The notes beneath the pieces were generated by a model, which saw only the letters and a program-made list of their open reading frames with translations, searched no databases and was not told the origin of the DNA. From Tetranychus cinnabarinus (lineage: Eukaryota; Arthropoda; Arachnida; Trombidiformes; Tetranychidae), in contig WHVY01000003.1 in assembly GCA_022266195.1 (NCBI GenBank), positions 12,028,001-12,092,000 of the forward strand: 64,000 nucleotides of DNA, given 5' to 3'. The translations under genes were made by a program, and so were the position numbers. Below are positions 36,401 to 47,401 of the stretch, piece by piece; positions within the stretch are counted from its first letter, which is position 1; the number at the start of each line of letters is the position of its first letter.

Positions 36401-39082
36401 CCGCCAATCCTTTTGACGACTCTCCATCTCTCTGTTGTTAGAAAAAAGGATGAAAAAGAATCAAATATTAGAAATGAAATCAATATGGAAACAGATAGAT
36501 ATTTGTGAATAACAATATCGGATGCCACAAAAATCAATGGCATATTGATAATGGAAACCATACCACACTTATAACACATTGAGAAACTACTGTAAACTAG
36601 TGAAACACGTAATAACAATTAGATAATCATATAAAGTGAAATCAATGTGAGATTATTATTAACATGATAAATTGCTGTTAAAATGAAGATAAAATCAGTT
36701 AACAGTGGTAATACCTTTAACGACATGTCCTGGCTGTAATAAATCCTCTTGAGTTGTAGTTGCAGCTGAATTATTGTTATTGTTGTTTCCATTGAGTGCT
36801 AATAAAACCGGTGCTTGCTGTTGACTGGTTGTACCAATTTTATTGTTACTGTTGGTAGTGGCGTTAACAGCGGTGTTTATATTGTTCTGCTGGTTTTCAA
36901 CATTGTTATGGTTACTCGCCATAACCGATACTGGATTTGGTTTGATTGAATTTGAATGATTAACAGGGGAACATAAATTAGTCAATGGTTTGCCTTCAAT
37001 CAGAGTAGCCTTTTTGTGGGGTTGCTCATGTTGCTTGATTACTGGTGGGCTAATTTCAACTTTTGGCGTCAGCTGTTGTCTTTCGCTTGATGTTTTCCTG
37101 TGGATATCTGAGGTGGAGTTATATTTGTTTCTATGGGAATAAAAAGAAGAAAACAAAAGGTTAATATTGAAACATAAAGCCATTACAATTAGCTCGTTAA
37201 AATGTTGTGTTTAAAATTATAAGGAAAAAAAATCTAAACGCAGTTTATGAAATTGTGAAAAAAAGCTCAACTTCAATTCATGCATTCAACAATCAATAGA
37301 AAAATTAATTTGATTGAGACGATTAACACAGTGAACCGGTTGAATAACATCCATAAATAGTATGCTTAGGCAGTCAAATTAATCTTGATCAATATTTATG
37401 AGAATAGACTGCAACTCTTTGATATGAATGTGATTATCAATTGAAACTGTATGAATCAAAATTGAACATGATAGTCATATCATAGTGATTTGAGCTGGAA
37501 CAAGGAAACATCAAGATTATTGCTCTCTATTATGGTGGTAAACAGTGTAGGTGTGTTAGGGACAAAGCAGAAATTAACCCGAATTTTTTATCACCAATCT
37601 AATTAATTTTTACCATTTGTTTGGAGACATCTTTCTGTCACTTAGCCAATTAAACTGGCTGTAAAACAAGATATTAATACAATCACAAATTGACTTGTGA
37701 CAACCGGAACCAACTGATGGAGCAAATATTTACGTAGATCAACCTTTATCTTGATTATACCAAATGCATTGAAGGTATTGACGGTCTTTAGTTGATTCAA
37801 TTAAGTTGACAAGTAAATAAGATAGAACCTGGAATTTTTGATTGCTGTTCGATGGCTTATTCGTTGTAGCATATCTCTTATTGAACTAGCGAATGAATTC
37901 GAGGTCTAGCTAAATTTTGCAAAACACAAAATTAAAATAAACGAAAACATGAAATAATTCGAGAGACAAAACAAAATAAAGGATAGTCCAAATGCTAATG
38001 AAAGTAGTTGACACCCTAATGGAAGCTTCACATTGATGAAGACGAACAGTAATCTATGAGCAGCCTGGACAAAATCGTAAACATCTATGTTGCTAACACA
38101 ATTGAAAACTTGTTTAGGTAATCAGAATAAATCACATGATTGAACAAATGGAACTGTATAAATAAATCTTTCAAGGAAATAATTTATCACATATTAAAAA
38201 AGATTGTTATGAATAAGGTAAATGGAGCTTCAATGAGAGAATAAAATGGAAACTCATTCAAGGAGATGAGAATACAAAAACAGTGATATTTCCAATGATT
38301 TGATTGTTCAGATCCAATATGATGAATTAATCGATATACTTTTGAGCCTAAAGGTTAACAATAATGAAAGGGCGATTCCCATGCTAACACATCACCATAA
38401 TATTGGGCGAAAATGAGTATTCCAGATGTTGAAGGTACACTGAATCGTAACAAGAAAACATCCAATCGAAAGCAAGGATCCAAGCAAAAAACACTACTAT
38501 TTGATCAAAAACATGTACAGTGATTGTAATCAACTAACAGTACATAACCAATATTACATCGAGAAAAAAAGCCAACCAAGAAAAGGATGAAATAGGTAAA
38601 CGAGGTAGCAAAGAAAAATGGAAAACACTTACATAAATGAAATAGCAATAATAAACACAGATATTTAGTTAACAATTAGATACTATGAAGATGATGGTGA
38701 TAAAATGATATTAAAATAATACTGGATAATACTGATGGTGCATATTTAATCTTTGATAATGTCTGTTGGTGTAGATGGTGGTTAAGATGAAGATAACTGA
38801 AACTACTAATATTAGCTAACCGTGTAGAGGTTAAACTAAATAGGAACATATTAAAACACATTCGAGGGCATCAAGGGTAAAGGTCGACCCAGAGACACAG
38901 ATAAAAAGATACAATTTATATTCAGAGGTAAGTAGACCTTGGAACTGTTAAAATGGTGAAGAGCCACAGAAAGCAAACGAGAGAGAAAGGAACCGAGGAA
39001 AAGAGGGTACAAAAAGAGGGGAAGACAAATCTGTTTTTGTAATCGATAAAAAAATTACATATTTTACTCACAGAAGTCGCAT
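27452..39082 (-). CDS. Asator: Tau-tubulin kinase (TTBK/Asator) with very long low-complexity tail
   Basis: Minus-strand exons 39082-39072, 37130-36715, 36431-36270, 33271-31320, 30702-30336, 29604-27774 (or from 29607) and 27506-27452 join in matching phases to 1597 aa. The CK1-superfamily kinase domain starts at RWRVVKRIGGGGFGEI (about 144-159), with K174 in VAMK, [32 protein letters not shown] (D272), DFGLAR (294) and RPPRAAAGFRGTVRYAS, all TTBK hallmarks, followed by GRHDDLWSL and ESDPYDWE. TTBKs phosphorylate tau and tubulin-associated proteins; TTBK2 also licenses ciliogenesis. The activation segment holds about 37 extra Asn/Ser/Thr residues. The tail has Asn-rich runs, a 14-Ala tract, proline runs, a roughly 60-residue acidic stretch and a run of six Arg. 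The 11-nt first coding exon (MRLL) has an in-frame stop just upstream; it is the least certain exon. Confidence 0.9.
28270..28475 (-). repeat. Acidic low-complexity tract coding region in the TTBK tail
   Basis: Two clusters rich in GAA/GAG/GAT codons encode glutamate/aspartate-dominated stretches separated by about 30 residues. The plus strand reads as serine-rich (TCT/TCA/TCC) open frames, which are shadows. The repetitive codons make the tract prone to length change. Confidence 0.7.
31636..31681 (-). repeat. GCN-type trinucleotide run encoding polyalanine in TTBK
   Basis: On the coding strand, consecutive GCT/GCC/GCA codons encode about 14 alanines. Mixed codons argue for selection on the residue or old interrupted slippage, not a fresh pure repeat. 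It sits in the Asn/Ser-rich tail well outside the kinase domain. Confidence 0.75.
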
Positions 39083-41269
39083 GGTTTATTGTTGTCTTCA
39101 GTTTCCTTTTGTTTATTGTGAATCGTTTAATTACCAAAATCTGCACCAAACTGGTCCAGTTAATCACTTTAATTTATTTAAATATTTTTTATACACTCGT
39201 CTTCATTCTGGTAGACCATCAAAACCAACCCTGGTAACCACTTCCAATTGGCTTTTCTTGACTCAATCGCTTGCTTCTATCTTCTGCAACTTATGCAAAC
39301 TCTTTTGCTGCTTGAAATGTTGATTCTTGATGGTTTAATGAAGCTAATTAGTCGATCTGCAGTTGCTGGTGATTATTGTAATATGGCAAGTTGATATACA
39401 CCAAGACAAAGTTAAAATGTGATGGAAATTTTCAAATGGACTTGTTGATGTTCAGTTGATTACTGTTGAAAAGTTTCCTGGTGTTGATTCTGGTTGTTTC
39501 AGCGATTATCTCTATTCCTTGTGATGTTATCACTCTTCAGATTGAAGATCCGTTTAGCGTAGACAATTAAGTGGGAGCGAAGGGATGAAAAAGTGTAAAA
39601 GAAGAGAGGATGTCGAAGGGATAGTGAAAGAGGTAGAGAAAGAGAGAAGGAAAAATACGTATTTTCTTCGCTATCTTTTTTCCCTTTCCTCATCACTTAC
39701 ACTGGTTTATCTTTATCTCTCTTTCATTTGTGGATTGAAAGAGAGAGAGAGAGAACAAGATGGAGTGAGGATGAAGTGGAGATGAAAAATATGAAGATGA
39801 GGTTGTTCCAACAATCAAAACCTCCTTAAATCATTCGCAAGAAGATGAAGCTGGAGAAAACATAAGAGTTTAAAAATAAACGGTAAGATCAACATCCTCT
39901 TTTTACTACCATAGAGATAATACTTTATCATTTTCATTGCAGGTCAGATCAATCAGTTAAATGTACCTCACTAAAGTGTGACAAAATCATTTACATCATT
40001 TCCTTAAATCCAACATAAATTACTTGTGATCCTCATCGAGCACCGAACTTCTCTGGTAAAAGTGAAAAAAGCAAACACAATTATAGCTCAAACAACTGAT
40101 TCAAAAGATTGACTTTGACTTCAATCAACTTGATCGAGTTAATAACCGAAGATAAAAGATGGATTAAGATTATCATGAAGCTGATTAACAATTTTACAAT
40201 ACAAATGTAAATGTAACTGGTGCAATCACAAGGTTCAATACCATGTTGTGCAGAGAGGAAAATGCAACAATAACGATTCACATCTTACTATTAACAGTTA
40301 TTATAAGGATAATTTTCAAAATGTGCAGACTTGGTTAATTTTTTGTTGTTTTTATTTTTCAATCTGTAATTTCTTTGCTACATATCAAGCTCTAGTTTTC
40401 ACTGATTTAGATCAAAACAATTATTCAAAGACCAATTTGCTAACGCGATTCCACTTGAAACAAGTTGACTGAAATCAAATTTTAATCGTATTTCTTTGGC
40501 TTGAACAATTCATGCTGTGCTTTATGCCAATTCATCAGTTTCTTGATGTATTAATACACCAATTTTAAGTTCAATTTGCCATTAAGTTTATTATCCATTG
40601 CTTTTCACTAATGAGCTTTAGAATTGTATCTTTATTTAACTAATATTTAGATTATGATTAATCAGTGGAAGAATCCGCAACAAAACATATTTTAATTGCT
40701 ACAATACGCAAAATGGTTACAAAAAAGCGTAAAAAATTTAATCTTTCTATGGCAAACTATTATTCAAATTAATTTTACAGTTATTATGTTATAAGTTATT
40801 GTGACTTTCCAGAAACAAAAGCTATTTCTGCATTGATTGAAGTAATACAATGTATCACTCGGGATTTGAAAATTAGATAGCAAAAGTATAATTCATTTGA
40901 ACATCTGAATGTATTACCATGGAGCAACCAGTGATTTTTATGATCAGAATACAGTCAATTCAAACTATCTTTGGATTAATTCTAAGTCTATTTCACAGCG
41001 TTTCACCTGTGATGTGATCAAATTTTACAATTGCCTTTTTAAATTCTAATTTTGCTTCAAAAGCTTGAATTATCTTGAGTTATCTGTTCTTGAAATGTTA
41101 CTCGTTTTGTTCACTTTCGAAATCGATTGTTTGGAGATTTCATTATAAAATTGCAATTTAATTTATTATTTTATAAAGGGAAATGTGAATTTTGAAGATG
41201 GTTACTGAGCTCCCTTTCCGTTTTCATCATCGGTTCCATCAATGGTCGAAGGATAGAACTGAAATTGGC
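39083..41269. other. Intergenic region TTBK promoter to phospholipase 3' end
   Basis: About 2.2 kb. The right part should carry the phospholipase 3' UTR, the left part the TTBK 5' UTR and promoter. A perfect 11-nt inverted repeat with a 9-nt loop (39716-39726 / 39736-39746, TCTCTCTTTCA) leads into a GA dinucleotide run. Small ATG frames here are purine-rich and unsupported. Confidence 0.45.
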
Positions 41270-43410
41270 TTATTCTGCAGTAACAACTGTTCTAATGTAA
41301 GCAATGACCAATGGATCCGCTAAAATGGACATATGATCAACTTTGGTGAAATTTTTATAAAAAACTGGTTGCGTCTGTTGAGTTTGCCAACGTAGGCAAC
41401 CTTTAAGACTCCTTTCATTAACAGTACCATCACCTGGTCCAAATGTTATTTTTGGCTGATGATCAGGAAATTTTACATTTCGATAATCTAGGTATTCCAT
41501 GGTCTCGATACCAGTTCCATGGAGACAGTGAACTTCAACACCAGGAGGTTTGAGTTCATAAGTCAGATTACGAACATCTCTCCACATTTCATATCCATCA
41601 GTATTTTGAACAAGATCAAAAAATTCTTTGTAATTGCTAGTTGTAACATTCAACTCGGTTGTCGACATGATAACCTCATCGTGTGGCCAAAATTTGTCCG
41701 TTGGCATAAGATAAGCTAAACTAGGAAATGTTTGCTCATCTTTACGGACTTTTAATGCAGGTAAAACAATGACTCCTAAATTATCACCCGAAGTGAAAGC
41801 TTTCAATGATTTAACTGCTCCTCCCCAGGCTCCAGCAAGACTGATCAGACAACGAATATGGCGATCTTTCCAGTCTTGGTTTTGATTGTTCAAAAAATAT
41901 AATGTTACCGGACATCCCATTGAGTGACAAACGAGTACCAATTTTTTCCCTAGCTTAGTGTAGCTACTTTCAATCATGGTTTTAAATTGAATGTAAAATT
42001 CGTCCATTTCATCTGTAAAAAAGTTGAGATAAGTCAAAATAAAGTTGAGATAATAATTAGAAATGTGTGTTGATAGAATCGGAAATTTCAATCTTACTCG
42101 GAGCTTTCCTGAAATCGTATGGAGCACCTAAAATAGTATTACCACGGGAATATCCCATTTCCAGCATGACTTTTACCAATTGATTGTAGTAACCAGAAAC
42201 AGAAACTTGACTAGGATCAACATATTCAACGCTGGTTGTATTACCAAACCCAGGAACGCGTATATCAACACCAGGAGAATTGGACGTTTTACGAGTAACA
42301 TTGTCGTAAACTAACCTCATATTATCAACCCAACAGTCGACAACAAAAGGAACCAAATCAGCAAGATTTAACCACAAGCTAAAATAATCAGGGGATTTCT
42401 TCTGGCAAAAATAATGAACAACGTCTGGTTTGTCAATTTTAGCTTCCAATTGACTGCCTCCATCGCCAGGAACTAATTATTCATATGAAAAATAGAATTT
42501 GTTATAAATTTAATCGTGGTAAGATAAATATTATAAAATTTTCAAACTTAAAGCATTATAAATTTTTGAAATTTAAAACTATTGATCAAGATCTCACGCA
42601 TAACCATCAAAGCTTAGGATTTTGATCATGAATGCGTCTATTGGAAACATTGAGGATAAGTTCGAACATCTCCATTCATAAATATCTTATATAATTGATT
42701 ATTTTATCAGAATCATACTTATTTGATAATCAACCTAGTCTCTGATTGTGAATAAAATAATAAAATATTTAACTCAAAACATCACGCTATTTGTCTTATG
42801 AATAACAATAGATTATCAACATCAGATTTTTAATATGTATTGAGACACAATTGCATTGATTTCATGATGGTAAATTCCTGATGAAATTGTGATAGTCAGT
42901 AGAATAGTTAACCTCAAATATGTTCAATTGAACTGATGTTGTTATGGATAAACTAAGCTAACAATAACCTTATAAAGAATCAATTCTGGCTAGGAATAAA
43001 AGGTGAAAATTCATGGAGTTATGCTGGTCAGATATTCATAGCACATAATTCAGTAAAATGAAAATAAATTGCTGTTATAGTCATGATGTATCAACAAACC
43101 ATACCAATCTAATTGAATAAATGCATCACAACATCGATGAAATGGTCTAAAAACAACGAAATCTCAAATAAAGTTGAATAAATAATCAATAAAAAAACTT
43201 ACTTAATACCATGGGGCTAAGAGCAGCTGATGATAGAGGCATGTAATGAATTGATGGTCTTCTCGACGGCCATAATCCATTGAGTCCAATATTTGTTTCA
43301 GTTTTCGTGATCTTTAAATTATTTGCTGTTCGACAGTCACAATAAACTATTAAATATATTAATAAGGTTGAAATTATACAATTTAATTTAAGATTGGTTG
43401 GCAACCACAT
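41270..43410 (-). CDS. PLA2G15: Lysosomal phospholipase A2 / LCAT-family acyltransferase
   Basis: Minus-strand exons 43410-43203, 42472-42098 and 42012-41270 (both junctions phase 1) give 441 aa; human PLA2G15 is 412. A signal peptide is at about 1-26 (CIISTLLIYLIVYC). Then come PMVLIPGDGGSQLEAK, WLNLADLVPFVVDCWVDNM, the oxyanion/lid region GVDIRVPGFG, and APYDFRKAPNE spanning the second intron. The catalytic triad is visible: Ser225 in CHSMG, Asp389 in GDGTVN, His421 in VDHMS; the Asp-His spacing of 32 equals the human enzyme as I recall it. Known reaction: hydrolysis of phospholipid acyl chains and transacylation to ceramide in lysosomes. LCAT itself is the alternative, but WKDRHIRCLISLAGAWGG and the C-terminus favour PLA2G15. 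The ATG at 43410 starts the signal peptide. Confidence 0.94.
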
Positions 43411-45482
43411 TGTAAACAAATAAACTCTTTGTTGAAAAATGGCGAAGCAGAAGATTTCCCACACTTTCTTGCACTTTGCTAGGTCTTTGTTAAACAGTAG
43501 CACAAACAAAAAAGGTTGAGCTTCACAAATTGAATAAGAGTTAAAATTGTAAAATTATGATTATGATTAACAAAATATGAGGTTGTCTATGAGATATAAT
43601 TACAAAAACAATTATAACGTAAATTAAAAAAAGGTTAACAATTAGTTGAAGGTGAAGAACGAAGAGTCACAGCTATGAGAACTGGAACATTATGCCATTG
43701 AAAATTGGAAAACCATTGATCACATGAACATATTAAGTATAAAATTATCGTGTTGTAAAAATGATGATAGTTTATTGTTGATAATTAATGTTGATTTCTA
43801 GTATTGTTATAACGAATCCATTGAATTTATTTCCACTAGATAATCATTCATGGACATACAGCCAGGAGGATTAACCTGTAAACTTAAACTGCACCAAAAC
43901 ACAACCAGAAAGAGATTGGACTTGATGACTTCCTTTTATACGCCTATTTCAAGCTGTTAAAGTCTATGATTGAACTGATTGTAATTTGAATCCAGTTGAC
44001 CAAAATGAAGCAATTTACGCCTAAATCCTTTTTTATCATTGATTTTATCCTCTCTGTTTTTGGATAAATTTGCCAATTTTATTGCAAAAAACAGCCATTT
44101 AGTTGTCAAGTGTTATGACAATTAACACCTTTGACATATTCACATAATTTAATCAATCAAATGAACTATATGATTATCAAAGGATTGCTATTAATTGATG
44201 ACATACTTCACATACTTTCAATGGGCTGAGTAAAAGTCAGGATTAGCTTGAATTTCAGATTATTGGTTATTACAGGTACTTGGTTGACTCAAATATGAAT
44301 ATTTGAACTTGCATCATCACCAGAATGTGAAACGGAATGAACAAGAAGACGGATAACGAGTTTCGTCAGCTGTGGTTATCAGGAGCCATTTGTTGTTTTC
44401 CTATGACGCAAACCTGAAAACAAAAAAAATAGTTTTTAACCTTTGATTAGCAAATAAATCGGGAAAGTGAAAAAAATGAGAAAATAATCACCAAATGTAA
44501 AGGTTCACTCCGATTAAAACTAGACATAGCTTTGAAAAACAATGAATTGGTGAAGAATGAATCAAAACTTAGTTACAGTAAAGCTCGTTTGTATATCTTC
44601 GAAATTGTTTGACAAATATAATTGATCGAGTAGAGCAGAAACAAAACGATTCAAATCCATTGAAACAGTCGGACTTATAGTCATAAGCAATGGTAACAGA
44701 GATAACGAGTTTCAAGCTTTTGTTTCAAATTTGTTTCAGGTCAACTCGTAATCATTGTATTGGTCCTTTAATTAGAATATAAATACACTTAATTAGTTTC
44801 ACATTTAAATTATAATCACAACTTTGTCACCAAAACATTAACGGTTTGAAAAGTAAACAAACATCAACTCCATCTAATGACAATGAATCAAACTATTGAC
44901 ACTACGAGTTAAAATAAATTGTGAAAACAAAACAATAAAAAATGTAAATAATACAAAAAACCTCTATTCCTATCTAAAATTATGGAAATATTTATCAAAA
45001 TTTTATAACCATGTTAACCACCAGCAATGATTTTCTGAGAAATGGCTATCAAAAAGATCCAGAACTCAACAGACTCAGAATATTAATCGTCAATCGCTTT
45101 GAAACTTATTGTTTTATAATTTCGCCCGATCAAAATAGATCAAGATTCTCATGAACTTGATTTGAATGGAGATTTAAAACCTTCTATATTATGAGTGGAT
45201 AAGTGAATCTTTGGTGCTCACAAAATAGTTATTCTTGGGATAGGCAAGGATCCAAAATTATCTACCAAGTTGAACTATCAAGTGAGTCCAAAAAACAAGG
45301 AAGAAAGTGTTTATGTTTTATTTAAAATTGTTTTCTCGTGTACACTTTGCAACTAATTGTTCATTTTGCAGCTTTTAATTCAGTTTTTTATTCAACCAAT
45401 CAACTATCCAAATTACTCTTACCTAGTTTGTTAACCAGCTCCAGAACAGACATTAACAAGACAAGTATCAGCTGTATTCATA
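43411..45482. promoter_or_regulatory. Divergent intergenic region phospholipase / F-box
   Basis: About 2.1 kb between head-to-head genes. On the minus strand a pyrimidine-rich tract ending in CAG near 44416 looks like a splice acceptor and could begin a noncoding leader exon of the phospholipase gene. No coding frame or repeat recognised. Confidence 0.4.
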
Positions 45483-47401
45483 ATGATCAATATAAACAGT
45501 CTTCCAGTTGAAGTATTACATTTGATTTTTATGAAATTGCCTTGGGTTGAAGACTACATCAGTGTCTCTAAAGGTAAGAATTGAATTATAATTTATCTTG
45601 ATTGTCTTAATCAATAATGATAGATGAAAAAATAATTTGTTCAACATTCGAATGAAAACTTCTCTGTGATTTTAGTTTGCTTACTATGGGAACAAATTGC
45701 TTTCCAAAGGATGTCTTGGGTGAAATATCTGATTGGAGTTTATGATTACAATGGAGGTAAGCAAGATTGCAACTAATTGTCATCATATTGAACAATTAAA
45801 CTTATCAATATCCGCTTTTGAATTCCTCTTTTAACCAACCAGAACCAGAAAATATTGGTAATGATATCTTGTACTATCGACAAGGCGTTATGGCTAGCTA
45901 CGCGCTTAAATATTTGGTACCTTATTTACCCAATCTCAGGGTAATTGCCATTGAATATTAACTTATAAATTACATTTTATTGATTACTTTTTTCAATAGT
46001 TTTCTTGTTTCAATTTATTCTAGATTCTAGAAATCATTGATCCATACAAAATGGACCCTGAAACTCTTGGAACCATAGCCAAAGACAATAGAAATATCAA
46101 AGGAATACGTTATGATAGACGAATACCTGGTTCAATTGATGATTGTCTCGGTGATATTGAAATGTTGTCAACTAATTGTGTTGCTGAAGCAATGGCTCCT
46201 CTTTGTTCGTGTTTAAAACAACTGTATATACGCTATTCAAATGAGCGGACATTGGCAATTGTATCACAACACTTGCACCTAGAGAGACTCCATATTCACG
46301 ATTTTGTCGGTAATTTTGAAACAAACACTGATTGCAAACTGATAGGAAATCGGTTAAAAAAGCTTTACGTTCCTTACAGTTTTCAATATGCCTCTGCATA
46401 AGATTCTGGTTGGACTTGCAAATTTTAATTTCAAATTTTGTTCAAAATTTTGCATAATTTTAGGTGAAAATTTTCTTCAACAGTTTGAGGAACCTTTCCG
46501 AAATTTGGTCATCCTGGAACTCGGATTCAAAAGACTCGATTTTAAAAGTATCGCTGATTTAGACAGAGTAATTAGAATGTGTCCCAAGCTTGAAAGCCTT
46601 TACTTAAGATTTGAAGACCTGGATCGATTCGTGGTAGAAGGCGATATGGACAATACAAATAATATCTATCTAATTAATATGGTCCTACAATATTCGGTAA
46701 AAACATTTATTTCATTGCTTGAAATGAAACCCAAGACTCTACAGCTTTGCCTAAACCAGAAAAATTTAGCTCGTGTTGAGAGGCTACAGAGAATCTTTAG
46801 CTGCAACTTTCCGACTTATGAGATTTGTATTTTGCTACTTCTGATGATTGAATTTTCATTGATATCACAATTTAATGTCGTTAAAGGAAAGGTTTAGTCA
46901 GATTAAATTCCATACTAATCATTTAGAGCTTGAATTACTACCAATGTACATTGCAACTGGTTATCCTGTGTTTTATATTTTTAATTTCATTTATTTATTG
47001 CGTTTCATTTTTTACTTTCAATCCATCTTCAGGATGAATATTGGCCGGAAGATCCTGTGTTTCCATTAATCTACCGTTTCCTAAACCTAAAACAATTGGC
47101 CATCCGTGATAATATGGGTTTACATGATCATGATATTTGGGATATAGTCTCTGAATTACCTCAACTGGAGTTGCTTGATGTCCGAGGCTGTCTCCATATA
47201 ACTAAACAATCAGAAGAATCAATAAGACGGTTGTCTCGCTTCTTTAACCGTGATATTCAGTTTCTTTGGGGTGACCATATATACGAGAAAATCAGTCAAT
47301 ACCGTGATTTAAGAGTCGCAGTTGGATTTGATTTCAATCTCAATCTATTTCACCGACGATTTGAGCAATTGCCCCATTTCTTGGATCATTTTCAGGAATA
47401 A
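45483..47401 (+). CDS. F-box protein with LRR-like region, diverged paralogue
   Basis: Predicted exons 45483-45573, 45676-45756, 45843-45940, 46024-46378, 46464-46696, 46887-46967 and 47033-47401 join with phases 1, 1, 0, 1, 0, 0 to 435 aa. The F-box opens NSLPVEVLHLIFMKL and continues VCLLWEQIAFQRMSW. LRR-like pieces include LKKLYVPYS, LVILELGFKRLDF, CPKLESLYLRFEDL and LPQLELLDVRGCLHITKQSEES. The first five intron phases equal those of the minus-strand gene at 899-3024, and aligned blocks (LDVRGC, LKxLAxR) confirm descent from one ancestor. Exon 4's donor (A|GTTTTC at 46378) is weak but is placed by homology; a stronger GTAATT donor after 46309 would give a shorter in-frame form. Exon 6 is the least certain. 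Likely role: SCF substrate receptor. Confidence 0.78.

Noticed and set aside
39716..39746. Perfect 11-nt inverted repeat as a terminator or microRNA precursor
   Set aside because: Too short for a microRNA hairpin and bacterial-style terminators do not apply; probably a by-product of TC/GA-rich sequence.
44260..44420. Acceptor-like site and short ATG frame on the minus strand
   Set aside because: The frame stops after a few codons; at most a noncoding leader exon, which cannot be shown without transcripts.
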